The notes under the pieces are model-generated. The model searched no databases. It worked only from the letters and a program-made list of their open reading frames with translations, and was not told the origin of the DNA. This document shows positions 1 through 7,658 of a stretch of 64,000 nucleotides of DNA, in pieces. Source of the DNA: Streptomyces uncialis (GTDB lineage Bacteria; Actinomycetota; Actinomycetes; Streptomycetales; Streptomycetaceae); NCBI RefSeq assembly GCF_001905345.1, contig NZ_LFBV01000010.1, positions 661,238 to 725,237 on the forward strand, read 5' to 3'. A program made the translations under genes and the position numbers. Every line of letters begins with the position of its first letter. Position 1 is the stretch's first letter.

Positions 1-367
1 GAGCACCCGGGTTTGGCGGGATCTTCCCGGGGAGATGCCGCTGTCATGCGCCGGTTCCGGACATCCGGCCGCACCCGGTCGGCCCAACCGGGCGGATGAT
101 CACAGAAAGTCACTCGCGGTCGGGTGTGATCGCTTCCGGCCGACCTCGGCGCCCGACCAAGCGGAAACGGTCCGCCAAAGGGGGCGCACAACGGGGTGAC
201 ACCGGTGTGTGGCTGGCTCACCCGCCGGAGCAGGCTCTATGATCGGCCTGATTTCCCGCGTATCTGCGGCCGGAGCGGCCCGTTCGTGCGTCCGGCCGGT
301 CACCGTCCGGGACTTGTGCGGAGCACGACCAGAGCACGAACGCAACGACGCACTGCGGGAGTGAGCG
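1..367. other. Gene-free 5' flank of the window
   Basis: No supportable gene ends or starts here; the reverse-strand frames are shadows of the downstream gene. The last bases contain a GGGAG ribosome binding site (about 357-361), six bases before the GTG start at 368. No convincing promoter hexamers or terminator were recognised. Confidence 0.5.
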
Positions 368-2410
368 GTGAGCGGAACGTCCGAAGGGCCCGCCCCCACG
401 GCGGACCTCGTCCCCCCGGCCGTCACGGAGAGTCGCGCCGACCCCGGTGATCGCACCGTCCGGACCGCCTGTCCGCCGTCGGCCGCGCAGCCTCCCGCGC
501 AGGCGGCCGGCCCGGCGCGGACACCCACCCCGCCACCCACCCAGGCGCCCGCTCCCCCACCGGTCCCCGCGCCCGTACCAGCCGGGACCCGGGCGACGGA
601 CCCACGACCGCCGGACCGCCACGCGACGCCGGACCCCCGCACCACGGACCCGGACCCGGCCGAGTTGTATCGCGCCGTGTTCGCCGTCGCGCCGCTCGCG
701 ATGGCCGCGGTCGGCCGGGACGGGGTCGTGATCGCCGCGAACGACGCCTTCCACGCGCTCTTCACCCGGCCGTCCGCCGAACCCGGGCCCGCGCCCGGGC
801 CCGGGCCCGTCGGACGGGTCGCTGCCGAGCTGGTGGACCTGGTGGCGGACGACCGGACCTGGCACACGTACCAGGAGGTGCTGCGCGGACGGCAGGCGCG
901 GCTGCGGTGCGGGCGCAGGCTGGCGCGGCCCGACGGCCGCACGATGTGGGCGCAGATCACCGTGACCCCGCTGGCCGACCGGAGCGGGCCCGGGGCCGTC
1001 CTGCTGTCGGTGTCCGACGTCAGCGCGCACCGCGAGTTGCAGGCCCGGCTGCGGCACTCCCGGATGCACGACCCGGTGACCCGGCTGCCCAACCGGACGC
1101 TGTTCTTCGAGCGGCTGGCCGGAGCGCTGGAGGCGGCCGCGTACGACGGGTCCGGGACCGGCCGGGTCGGGCTGTGCTACCTCGACCTGGACGGGTTCAA
1201 GGCGGTGAACGACACGCTGGGGCACGGGATCGGGGACCGGCTGCTCGCGGCGGTCGCCGAGCGGCTGACCCGGTGCGCCGAGGAGGCGGGGCCGACCCGG
1301 GGCACGGCACCGCTGGTGGCGCGGCTCGGCGGGGACGAGTTCGCGCTGCTGGTCGAGGAGTCCCGGGGGACGGAGCAGCTCGCGGATCTCGCCGGGACGG
1401 TCCTGCGGACGTTGCAGGAGCCGTTCGACATCGCCGGGCAGCGGCTGTCGGTGTCCGCGTCGATCGGGGTGGTGGAACGGCGGGCCGACGGGACCACGGC
1501 GACCGGGCTGATGCAGGCGGCCGACACCACGCTGTACTGGGCGAAGGCCGACGGCAAGGCCCGCTGGACGCTGTTCGACCCGGAGCGCAACGCCCATCGG
1601 ATGACCCGTCAGGCACTGGTGTCGACCCTGCGGCCGGCTGTGGAACGCGGGGAGTTCCGGCTGGAGTACCAGCCGCTCGTCCGGCTGGACGGCGGTGAGC
1701 TGCGCGGGGTGGAGGCCCTGGTGCGCTGGGAGCATCCGCAGTTCGGGACGCTGGCCCCGAACCGGTTCATCGGGCTGGCGGAGGAGGACGGGTCGATCGT
1801 CCAGCTGGGCCGCTGGGTGCTGCGCACGGCGTGCCGTCAGGCCCGCCGGTGGCAGCTGGACCACCCGGACACGGAACCGGTGTTCGTGAGCGTGAACGTG
1901 GCCGTGCGCCAGGTGTGGGACTCCGATCTGGTGGCGGACGTGGCGGACATCCTCGCGGAGACGGGTCTGGACCCGGGGCTGCTGCAACTGGAGCTGACGG
2001 AGTCGGCGGTGATGGGTTCGGCGGGGCGTCCGCTCCAGGCGTTGCAGGCGCTCAGCGACATGGGGGTGCGGATCGCGATCGACGACTTCGGCACGGGGTA
2101 CTCCAACCTCGCGTACCTGAGCCGGCTGCCGGTGTCGGTCCTCAAGCTGGACGGTTCGTTCGTCCGGGGCTTCCGCTACGAGGGCGGCGCCCATCCGAAC
2201 CCGGCCGACGAGGTCATCGTGGAGACCCTGGTCCAGCTCGCCCACCGCCTCGGTCTCACGGTCACCGCCGAGTGCGTGGAGACCGCGGGCCAGGCCGCCC
2301 GGCTGCGCGGCATCGGCTGCGACACCGCCCAGGGCTGGCTCTACTCCCGCCCGGTCCCCCCGGACCGCATCGCCGCACTCCTCACCGCCCGTACGGCGTC
2401 CGATGGGTGA
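368..2410 (+). CDS. PAS-GGDEF-EAL cyclic-di-GMP turnover protein
   Basis: A 680-residue cytosolic protein with no membrane segments. After a proline-rich leader of about 95 residues comes a PAS-like sensor (about 97-215), a diguanylate cyclase domain with an intact GGDEF signature (residues 321-325), and a phosphodiesterase domain with an intact EAL signature (449-451), plus the ELTES and DDFGTG metal-site motifs. Both activities are therefore plausible: making c-di-GMP from two GTP and hydrolysing it to pGpG. No RxxD inhibitory site was seen just before GGDEF. In Streptomyces, c-di-GMP controls BldD and the timing of development, and proteins of the RmdA kind share this architecture; orthology is not claimed. 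The GTG start has a GGGAG site six bases upstream. Confidence 0.9.
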   Translation: MSGTSEGPAPTADLVPPAVTESRADPGDRTVRTACPPSAAQPPAQAAGPARTPTPPPTQAPAPPPVPAPVPAGTRATDPRPPDRHATPDPRTTDPDPAELYRAVFAVAPLAMAAVGRDGVVIAANDAFHALFTRPSAEPGPAPGPGPVGRVAAELVDLVADDRTWHTYQEVLRGRQARLRCGRRLARPDGRTMWAQITVTPLADRSGPGAVLLSVSDVSAHRELQARLRHSRMHDPVTRLPNRTLFFERLAGALEAAAYDGSGTGRVGLCYLDLDGFKAVNDTLGHGIGDRLLAAVAERLTRCAEEAGPTRGTAPLVARLGGDEFALLVEESRGTEQLADLAGTVLRTLQEPFDIAGQRLSVSASIGVVERRADGTTATGLMQAADTTLYWAKADGKARWTLFDPERNAHRMTRQALVSTLRPAVERGEFRLEYQPLVRLDGGELRGVEALVRWEHPQFGTLAPNRFIGLAEEDGSIVQLGRWVLRTACRQARRWQLDHPDTEPVFVSVNVAVRQVWDSDLVADVADILAETGLDPGLLQLELTESAVMGSAGRPLQALQALSDMGVRIAIDDFGTGYSNLAYLSRLPVSVLKLDGSFVRGFRYEGGAHPNPADEVIVETLVQLAHRLGLTVTAECVETAGQAARLRGIGCDTAQGWLYSRPVPPDRIAALLTARTASDG

Positions 2411-2438
2411 GGGCGGGGGCTGTCGAAAATGCTGGCAG

Positions 2439-2450
2439 ATTGCTAGCAAT
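2439..2450. promoter_or_regulatory. Perfect palindrome, candidate VapB operator
   Basis: ATTGCTAGCAAT is a perfect 12-bp inverted repeat 17 bp before the antitoxin start. Ribbon-helix-helix antitoxins usually bind such palindromes to repress their own operon. A TANNNT-type hexamer (TACTCT, 2456-2461) lies six bases before the ATG at 2468, and no ribosome binding site is visible, so the transcript may be leaderless. The regulatory role is inferred. Confidence 0.5.
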
Positions 2451-2467
2451 GCGACTACTCTGCTTGC

Positions 2468-2698
2468 ATGGCTACTCTCTATCTGCGCGACCTCTCCGAC
2501 GAGACCGTGACCGAGCTGAAGATAAGAGCGGCACGCAACCACCAGTCGCTCCAGGCGTACACCCGGGCACTCCTGGAGCGGGAGGTCGCCGCTCCGGCAC
2601 TGGATGACGTCCTCGCCCGGATCGAGGCCCAGGTGTCGGCCCGGTTGTCGACGGAGGACGTCCTGGACGACATCGAGCAGGGGCGGCGGCACCATTGA
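2468..2698 (+). CDS. VapB-like ribbon-helix-helix antitoxin
   Basis: A 76-residue protein beginning MATLYLRDLSDETVTELK, the N-terminal beta strand and first helix of FitA/VapB-type ribbon-helix-helix antitoxins. The acidic C-terminal part (about 45-72) would wrap the toxin. It should neutralise the PIN ribonuclease encoded next and, as a complex, bind its own promoter, probably through the palindrome at 2439-2450. The ATG has no clear Shine-Dalgarno sequence, consistent with a leaderless message. Its stop overlaps the toxin's TTG start. Confidence 0.85.
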   Translation: MATLYLRDLSDETVTELKIRAARNHQSLQAYTRALLEREVAAPALDDVLARIEAQVSARLSTEDVLDDIEQGRRHH

Positions 2699-3102
2699 TC
2701 GTCATCGACGCGGGAGCACTGGTGCTCCTCGTGGCCGACGCCGGCCCGGTCGGCACCGCTGTCCGTCAGCGGGTCGCCGGGGAAACCCTCGCGGCCCCGC
2801 ATCTGGTCGACATCGAGGTGACGTCGGCCCTGCTCGGCATACGCCGGGGCGGCAAGCTGACCGCGGACGAGCTGGAAGCCGCCTGGCACGCCTACGCCCT
2901 GCTCCCCGTACGCCGGACCGAGCACATGCCGCTGCTGCCGCGAGTGCGGGAGCTGCACGCGAACCTGTCCGCGTACGACGCCGCGTACGTCGCTCTCGCC
3001 GAGGGTCTCCAGGTCCCCCTGGTCACCAGCGACGGGCGCCTGTCCCGCTCGGGCAGCCCGCACTGCAAGATCGAGGTCATCAACGAGCACACGGTCGGGT
3101 AG
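2695..3102 (+). CDS. VapC-like PIN-domain ribonuclease toxin
   Basis: A 135-residue single-domain PIN protein with the expected acidic residues: D5 in VIDAGALV, E41, D95 in SAYDAAYVA and D113 in TSDGRL. VapC toxins are Mg-dependent ribonucleases that cut tRNA or rRNA and arrest growth when free of VapB. The start is a TTG that overlaps the antitoxin stop by four bases (TTGA). A weak start on the toxin with tight coupling is typical of these pairs and helps keep antitoxin in excess. The RNA target cannot be read from the sequence. Confidence 0.87.
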   Translation: MIVIDAGALVLLVADAGPVGTAVRQRVAGETLAAPHLVDIEVTSALLGIRRGGKLTADELEAAWHAYALLPVRRTEHMPLLPRVRELHANLSAYDAAYVALAEGLQVPLVTSDGRLSRSGSPHCKIEVINEHTVG

Positions 3103-3118
3103 CGGGATACCCGCCGTC

Positions 3119-4312
3119 TCAGCCCGTCGGGAGGTCGTACGCGTCGGCGATGAGTTCGTAGGAGCGCAGGCGGGCCCGGCCGCTGTGGGCGTTGGCGGTG
3201 AGCATCAGTTCGTCGGCGCCCGTGCGCTTCTGGAGGTCGTCGAGGCCCGCGCGGACCTGGTCGGGGGTGCCGTGGACCACGTCCGCGTTCCAGGAGTCCA
3301 CGAACTCCCGCTCCTGGGCGGTCCAGGGGTGGTTCGCGGCCTCCTCGGGGGTGGGGACCAGGCCGGGGCGGCCGGTGCGCAGCCGGACCATGCTGAGGGC
3401 GGCGGCCAGCACCTGGCGGCGGGCCTCGCCCTCGTCGTCGGCGGCGAGCGCCGAGACACCGATCAGGGCGTACGGGCGGTCGAGGAGGGCCGAGGGACGG
3501 AAGGTGTCCCGGTACAGGTCCAGCGCCGGGACCGTGTTGCGGGCGGAGAAGTGGTGGGCGAACGCGAACGGCAGCCCGAGGGTTGCCGCGAGCCGCGCGC
3601 TGAAGCCGGACGAGCCGAGCAGCCACACCGGCGGCCGGTGGCGGGACTGGACCCCGCCCGGCGCGGTGGCCTGCACCGGCCCCGGGACGGCGTGTATCCG
3701 GGCGTACGGGTGGCCGTCGGGGAAGTCGTCGTCCAGGAACCTGGTCAGCTCCGCGAGGTGCTGGGGGAAGTCGTCGGCGCCCTCCGCGAGGCGTTCGGTG
3801 CGGCGCAGGGCCGCGGCCGTGGCGCCGTCGGTACCGGGCGCGCGGCCCAGTCCGAGGTCGACGCGGCCCGGGGCCATGGCCTCCAGGGTGCCGAACTGCT
3901 CGGCTATCACCAGGGGGGCGTGGTTGGGCAGCATGACGCCGCCGGAGCCGAGCCGGACGCGTGCGGTGTGCGCGGCCAGATGCGCGAGGATCACCGCCGG
4001 GGACGAGGACGCCACCCCGGGCATGGAGTGGTGCTCGGCGACCCAGTAGCGGTGGAAGCCGCGGCGTTCCGCCAGCTTGGCCAGTTCCACGCTGGTGCGC
4101 AGTGCCTCGGTGGCGGTGTGTCCGGCGCCCACGGTGACCAGGTCGAGGACGGAGAGGGGTACGGGGGCGGTGCCGTGCCGGGTTCCGGTGATGCCGTCGG
4201 GGTCGTCGGCCGGGCCGGATCGTGAGCCGGGGGCCGCCGGGGTGTCCGTCCGGGGCCGCGTCCCGTCCGCCGGGTCCTGGTTCCGCTCGCTGCCGCTGCC
4301 CGCCGATGCCAC
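3119..4312 (-). CDS. LLM-class flavin-dependent oxidoreductase
   Basis: A luciferase-like monooxygenase of the single-subunit type found widely in actinobacteria. The conserved core starts with PLSVLDLVTVGAG and continues through YWVAEHHSMPG and LGSGGVMLPNHAPL to GRVDLGLGRAPGTDG, a beta/alpha barrel that binds reduced FMN or F420. The substrate is unknown. I place the start at the GTG at 4312 because GGGAGG lies nine bases upstream; a TTG at 4366 would add 18 low-complexity residues. The stop is 16 bp from the convergent vapC stop. The first 45 or so residues are disordered and not conserved in the family. Confidence 0.85.
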   Translation of the reverse strand: MASAGSGSERNQDPADGTRPRTDTPAAPGSRSGPADDPDGITGTRHGTAPVPLSVLDLVTVGAGHTATEALRTSVELAKLAERRGFHRYWVAEHHSMPGVASSSPAVILAHLAAHTARVRLGSGGVMLPNHAPLVIAEQFGTLEAMAPGRVDLGLGRAPGTDGATAAALRRTERLAEGADDFPQHLAELTRFLDDDFPDGHPYARIHAVPGPVQATAPGGVQSRHRPPVWLLGSSGFSARLAATLGLPFAFAHHFSARNTVPALDLYRDTFRPSALLDRPYALIGVSALAADDEGEARRQVLAAALSMVRLRTGRPGLVPTPEEAANHPWTAQEREFVDSWNADVVHGTPDQVRAGLDDLQKRTGADELMLTANAHSGRARLRSYELIADAYDLPTG

Positions 4313-4453
4313 CGTCGTCGTCCTCCCGCTCGCCTCCGGCCGGTTGCGACCGGCCTTCCGCGTCAACAGAACAGGAGGGTTGCTCCGTTTGTTCCCCGGG
4401 GGCCGTCCGCCCGTCCGCCACGGGCGCGACCGCGCGTGTCCCCCGCGTTCCGG

Positions 4454-5677
4454 TCAGATCGCGTACCGCCAGGTCACGAGCATGTGCGCGCCGTACCAGG
4501 TGCCGAACAGGGCCGCCGCCAGCAGGGTGGGCACGACGGTCCGGCGGGGGGCCCGGGCCAGCCGCACGGCGAGCGGGACGAGCAGCAGCAGCGCGGGCGC
4601 CAGCAGCCGCAGCTTGGAGTGGTAGTAGTTCGACTGGCCGACGGTCAGCACCAGCATCGCCGTCCCGTACACCAGCAGCGGCGGCCAGACACCCCGGCGC
4701 CAGGCCAGTGCCGTCAGCGCGCAGGCCGCGAGCAGCAGGAACGCGGTGCTCACCGCGACCCAGCCGTCGCCCTGGCGGAACGTGTCGCCGAGGAATCCGG
4801 CGAACGCCGCGCCGAAGTCCCAGTGGGTGCCCCAGCCCGCTTCCTGGACGACGAAGTAGCCGTCGAGCCGTCCGGTGCGTTCCGCGACCCACAGCAGATA
4901 GCCGGGGGTGCCCGCGCACGCCAGCGCGAGCGCGGCGACCGGCCGCCAGGTGACCCGGTCCAGACGGCGGATCTCCAGCACCACCGCGACCGCCAGGGCC
5001 AGCGCGAGCGCGGCGGCGGCCGGCCGGGTCAGTCCGGTCAGCAGCGCGAGGACCCCGGCCGTGAGCCAGTGGCCCCGGCGCACCGCCAGCAGCGCGCCCA
5101 CCGCCAGTGCGAGGAACAGCGACTCGGCGTACGCCATGACGAGCACCACCGCCATGGGCTGCGCCGCCGCGACCAGCACCAGGGTGATCGTCGCGGTCCG
5201 GGTCCCGTACAGCGCGCCGATCAGTCCGTGCACGGCGAACAGCGCGCCGAGGAAGGCCAGATGGGCGGTGAGCAGGGCGGCCGTCTCCATGTCGGACCCG
5301 AGGGTCCGGTGCGCCAGCCGGACCAGCAGCGGGTACAGCGGGAAGAACGCGAGGGTGCTCCCCTCCGGCTCGCCGTCGGCGTCCCGGGTGATCCCGGCCG
5401 GATAGCCGTCCTCGGCTATCCCCAGGTACAGCCGCGCGTCCCAGGACAGCAGCCGGTCCCGTACCCCCGCGCCGCCCGCCGCCGAGGCGGTCACGAACAG
5501 CGCGGCGAGATGCGCGGCGGTGGCCGCCGCGTGGACCCCGACCACGGTCCCGACGGTACGGGGCCACCCGGCCGCCCTGGACGCGCGCCGGACGGGCGCC
5601 GGGCCCGGGACGCGGACCGGCGCGGGCGGCTGCGGGACACGGGCGGGCGGGGGCCCGGTCCGGGTGTCGATGGCCAT
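4454..5677 (-). CDS. Polytopic PIG-V-like mannosyltransferase family membrane protein
   Basis: A 407-residue integral membrane protein with a proline-rich cytoplasmic leader (about 1-40) and roughly ten hydrophobic segments. The first external loop contains LLSWDARLYLGIAEDGYP, matching the W-D/DGxxY signature of PIG-V and related GT-C glycosyltransferases that use polyprenyl-phosphate mannose. A second loop has FFPLYPLLVR. It probably adds a sugar to a lipid or protein outside the membrane; the acceptor is unknown. GAGGAG sits just before the ATG. It lies 141 bp upstream of the LLM gene, and common transcription is possible but unproven. Confidence 0.75.
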   Translation of the reverse strand: MAIDTRTGPPPARVPQPPAPVRVPGPAPVRRASRAAGWPRTVGTVVGVHAAATAAHLAALFVTASAAGGAGVRDRLLSWDARLYLGIAEDGYPAGITRDADGEPEGSTLAFFPLYPLLVRLAHRTLGSDMETAALLTAHLAFLGALFAVHGLIGALYGTRTATITLVLVAAAQPMAVVLVMAYAESLFLALAVGALLAVRRGHWLTAGVLALLTGLTRPAAAALALALAVAVVLEIRRLDRVTWRPVAALALACAGTPGYLLWVAERTGRLDGYFVVQEAGWGTHWDFGAAFAGFLGDTFRQGDGWVAVSTAFLLLAACALTALAWRRGVWPPLLVYGTAMLVLTVGQSNYYHSKLRLLAPALLLLVPLAVRLARAPRRTVVPTLLAAALFGTWYGAHMLVTWRYAI

Positions 5678-5787
5678 CTGGCTCCTCGCGGGATTCGGCT
5701 TCTGCCGCGTTTACGCGTCCCGCGAGAGATCCGGTTGACACCTCACCGGCGGTGAGACGTGGATCACCCCCGGGGCTGCGGAGGGTG

Positions 5788-6348
5788 TCAGGGGCCCACG
5801 GTCCCCGGCCCCTGCCATGGACCCGTCGCGGCCGAACCGCCTTCCGGACGCTCGCTCCGGCCCGGTCCGCGCGGACTGCCCTCGGGGAACGGATGGTCCA
5901 TGGCGGAGGTCGGCGGCGGGGAGGACCCGGCGGCCGGGGGAACGCTGGAGCTGGGCGAGTGTTCCGGGCTCCCCGCCGGACCGCTGGTCCCGCCGGTGCC
6001 GGTGGGCGGACGGGAGCCCGAGGGACCGAGGGTCCCCTCGGTCCCGGTGGGACCGGACGTGCCGAGGGTTCCGGTGGGACCCCGGTCCGGTGTGCCCTCC
6101 GTCCCGTCGGTGGACGCGGCGGGCACCGACGGGCGCGCGGGGGCCGGTGCCGTGGCCTGGGTGAGCAGGAACGCGGTCACCGTGGCGGCCACGGTCACCG
6201 CGCCCGCCGCCGACACGGCCAGCATCCGGCGCCTGCGGGAACGTCCCCGTTCGGCGATCACCCGGATGTCCACCGGCCGGGTCAGGCCGGCGGCCCGGTC
6301 GGCCGCCTCCCGCAGTTCCGCGCCGAGGTCGTCGTCGTGCTCGGTCAT
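5788..6348 (-). CDS. Single-pass membrane protein coupled to SigE-family sigma factor
   Basis: A 186-residue protein with a short acidic cytoplasmic part (1-40), one membrane helix (about 42-64), and an extracytoplasmic tail dominated by Gly-Thr-Ser-Pro repeats. The ATG overlaps the sigma-factor stop as ATGA and has GGGGAGGA upstream, so translation is coupled. Position and topology suggest a regulator or anti-sigma-like partner. However, no zinc anti-sigma motif (HxxxCxxC) is present, so that role is only inferred. A 15-bp element (CTCACC, GGC, GGTGAG at 5742-5756) follows the stop and is too short to call a terminator. Confidence 0.75.
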   Translation of the reverse strand: MTEHDDDLGAELREAADRAAGLTRPVDIRVIAERGRSRRRRMLAVSAAGAVTVAATVTAFLLTQATAPAPARPSVPAASTDGTEGTPDRGPTGTLGTSGPTGTEGTLGPSGSRPPTGTGGTSGPAGSPEHSPSSSVPPAAGSSPPPTSAMDHPFPEGSPRGPGRSERPEGGSAATGPWQGPGTVGP

Positions 6349-6881
6349 CGGTGGTCCTCCCCGCTGGGCGACGGACGGTCGGTGGCGCGGCCGGCGGTAC
6401 GGACACCCGGCCGCGGGCCGAGGGAGTCGGCGAACCGGGCCCGGGCCCGCGACAGATGGGTCTTGACCGTGCCGCTCGCGAGCCGGGTCTCGGCGGCGAT
6501 CTGGTCGACGGTGAGATCGCAGACGTAGAACAACGTCGCGCACTGGCGCTGCCGGGCGGGCATGTCACGCAGCGCGCGTTCGATGTCGACCATGCCCGGG
6601 TCGGGCCCGCCGCTGGTCAGGGGATCGGCCCGCTGCTCCCAGGCGGCGCGGCCCCGGACCAGACGGCGCCAGCGGCTGACCGCGAGCCGCCAGGCGACGG
6701 TCCGCACCCACGCGTCGGGGCCGAGGTCGCGATCCAGCCGGCCACGGCTGTTCCAGGCCCGGACGAACGCCTCCTGGACCACGTCCTGGGCCTCGTGGAA
6801 GTCGCCGGTCATGACATACAGCTGGCCGGTGATCCGGTGAACCGAACGCCGATAGAAATCGGCGAACTCCTCCTCCGTCAA
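6345..6881 (-). CDS. SigE-family ECF RNA polymerase sigma factor
   Basis: A 178-residue sigma-70 protein. Region 2 runs from the N-terminus and includes EAQDVVQEAFVRAW; region 4 includes LPARQRQ-like sequence (RDMPARQRQCATLFYV) and the helix-turn-helix LASGTVKTHLSRARARF. The pattern TEEEFADFYRR at the start is typical of the actinobacterial SigE family (ECF41/42-independent, no C-terminal SnoaL domain). The start is a TTG at 6881 with GAGGAG about ten bases upstream. It is co-translated with the membrane protein at 5788-6348. Target promoters are unknown. Confidence 0.87.
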   Translation of the reverse strand: MTEEEFADFYRRSVHRITGQLYVMTGDFHEAQDVVQEAFVRAWNSRGRLDRDLGPDAWVRTVAWRLAVSRWRRLVRGRAAWEQRADPLTSGGPDPGMVDIERALRDMPARQRQCATLFYVCDLTVDQIAAETRLASGTVKTHLSRARARFADSLGPRPGVRTAGRATDRPSPSGEDHR

Positions 6882-6956
6882 ACGTCAGCGCTCCTCGCAA
6901 AGAATCCGGGTGACGCAGACGGTACGCGTGGGCTCCGCCCTACGGTTTACAGAGCG

Positions 6957-7640
6957 TGACGCACCTCACAGGTCGCCTTCGCTTGCGCTTCCGAGATTCC
7001 CCGTACTGGACGTACTTGTCCCTGCGGGTCGCCTTCGCTTGCGCTTGTGAGGTCTGTCCGGCTGGGCGCACTTGTCCCTGTGCGGGTCGCCTTCGCTTGC
7101 GCTTGTGAGGTCTGTCCGGCTGGGCCCACTTGTCCCTGTGCGGGCCGTTCGTGGGTGCGCAGTTCCCCGCGCCCCTGGATGCTGCCCTATTACGGTCGTT
7201 CGCCGGGTGCGGGTCGGCCCTCGTCTTTTGCGCAGTTCCCCGCGCCCCTTTGGGGCGCCCACCTGGGGCTGTTCTCAGGCTGCGGGTGGGGTCAGACAGC
7301 GGGCTGGCGTCAGCCCGCTGGGGTTCACCCCCCTCCTCGCGCAGTCGCATGGCTGCGGGAGGGGGTGGGCGGGAATCTCTGCTCGCAGACTCCGATGCTC
7401 TTCAGTCGGGTAGGGGGACGTCGTACCGAGCGTGTCGGATCGAGGACGGAGAATCCCGACCGGCACCGACCCGAAGAACCGGCCGGGTGCGCCCCAAAGG
7501 GGCGCGGGGAACTGCGCACCCCCGTCCGACCTGTGCGGGGACAAGTGGGTCGCGCCGGACGGACCCAGGGGCGCGAGGAACCGCGCACCCCCGGACAACC
7601 TGTGCGGGGACAAGTGCGCCCAGCGCAGGAAAACGGGGGC
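6957..7640. repeat. Dispersed modular repeat array 1
   Basis: This gene-free stretch between the sigma-factor start and the dehydrogenase stop is built from reused modules. GGTCGCCTTCGCTTGCGCTT occurs three times in its first 150 bases. GTCTGTCCGGCTGGGC follows twice. The core GCGCAGTTCCCCGCGCCCCT occurs at 7157-7176 and 7230-7249, then reverses to AGGGGCGCGGGGAACTGCGC at 7498-7517, with a variant near 7567. The core lies beside a perfect hairpin GCGCCCC-AAA-GGGGCGC. The same modules recur in six other intergenic regions of this window. Open frames across it have no coding character. Confidence 0.85.
7371..7457 (+). ncRNA. Conserved hairpin element, copy 1 (candidate structured RNA)
   Basis: An 87-nt unit bounded by GGGAATCTC and GAGAATCCC, which pair with one mismatch. 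Inside, CTCG pairs with CGAG, TCCGA with TCGGA, GCTC with GAGC, and GGT with ACC near the apex, giving one long imperfect hairpin. The arms are almost identical to copies at 10019-10106, 21371-21457 and 43068-43154; only the apical 14-16 nt differ. No coding frame is conserved. Whether it acts as RNA or as a DNA cruciform is unknown. Confidence 0.5.
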
Positions 7641-7658
7641 GGCGGCCCGGCGGGACCC

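Noticed and set aside
218..2695. An 825-residue open frame on the reverse strand
   Set aside because: It lies opposite the GGDEF-EAL and VapB genes and owes its length to high GC, with arginine/proline-rich content and no domain.
2892..5741. A 949-residue reverse-strand frame over several genes
   Set aside because: It shadows the LLM and PIG-V-like genes in another frame; those genes have clear motifs and this frame has none.
5742..5756. A 6-bp stem hairpin after the sigma-factor operon
   Set aside because: The stem is too short to separate from chance in GC-rich DNA.
7371..7457. The four-copy hairpin as a transposon-like MITE
   Set aside because: No target-site duplication or terminal inverted repeat typical of a known transposase was seen, though small mobile elements cannot be fully excluded.
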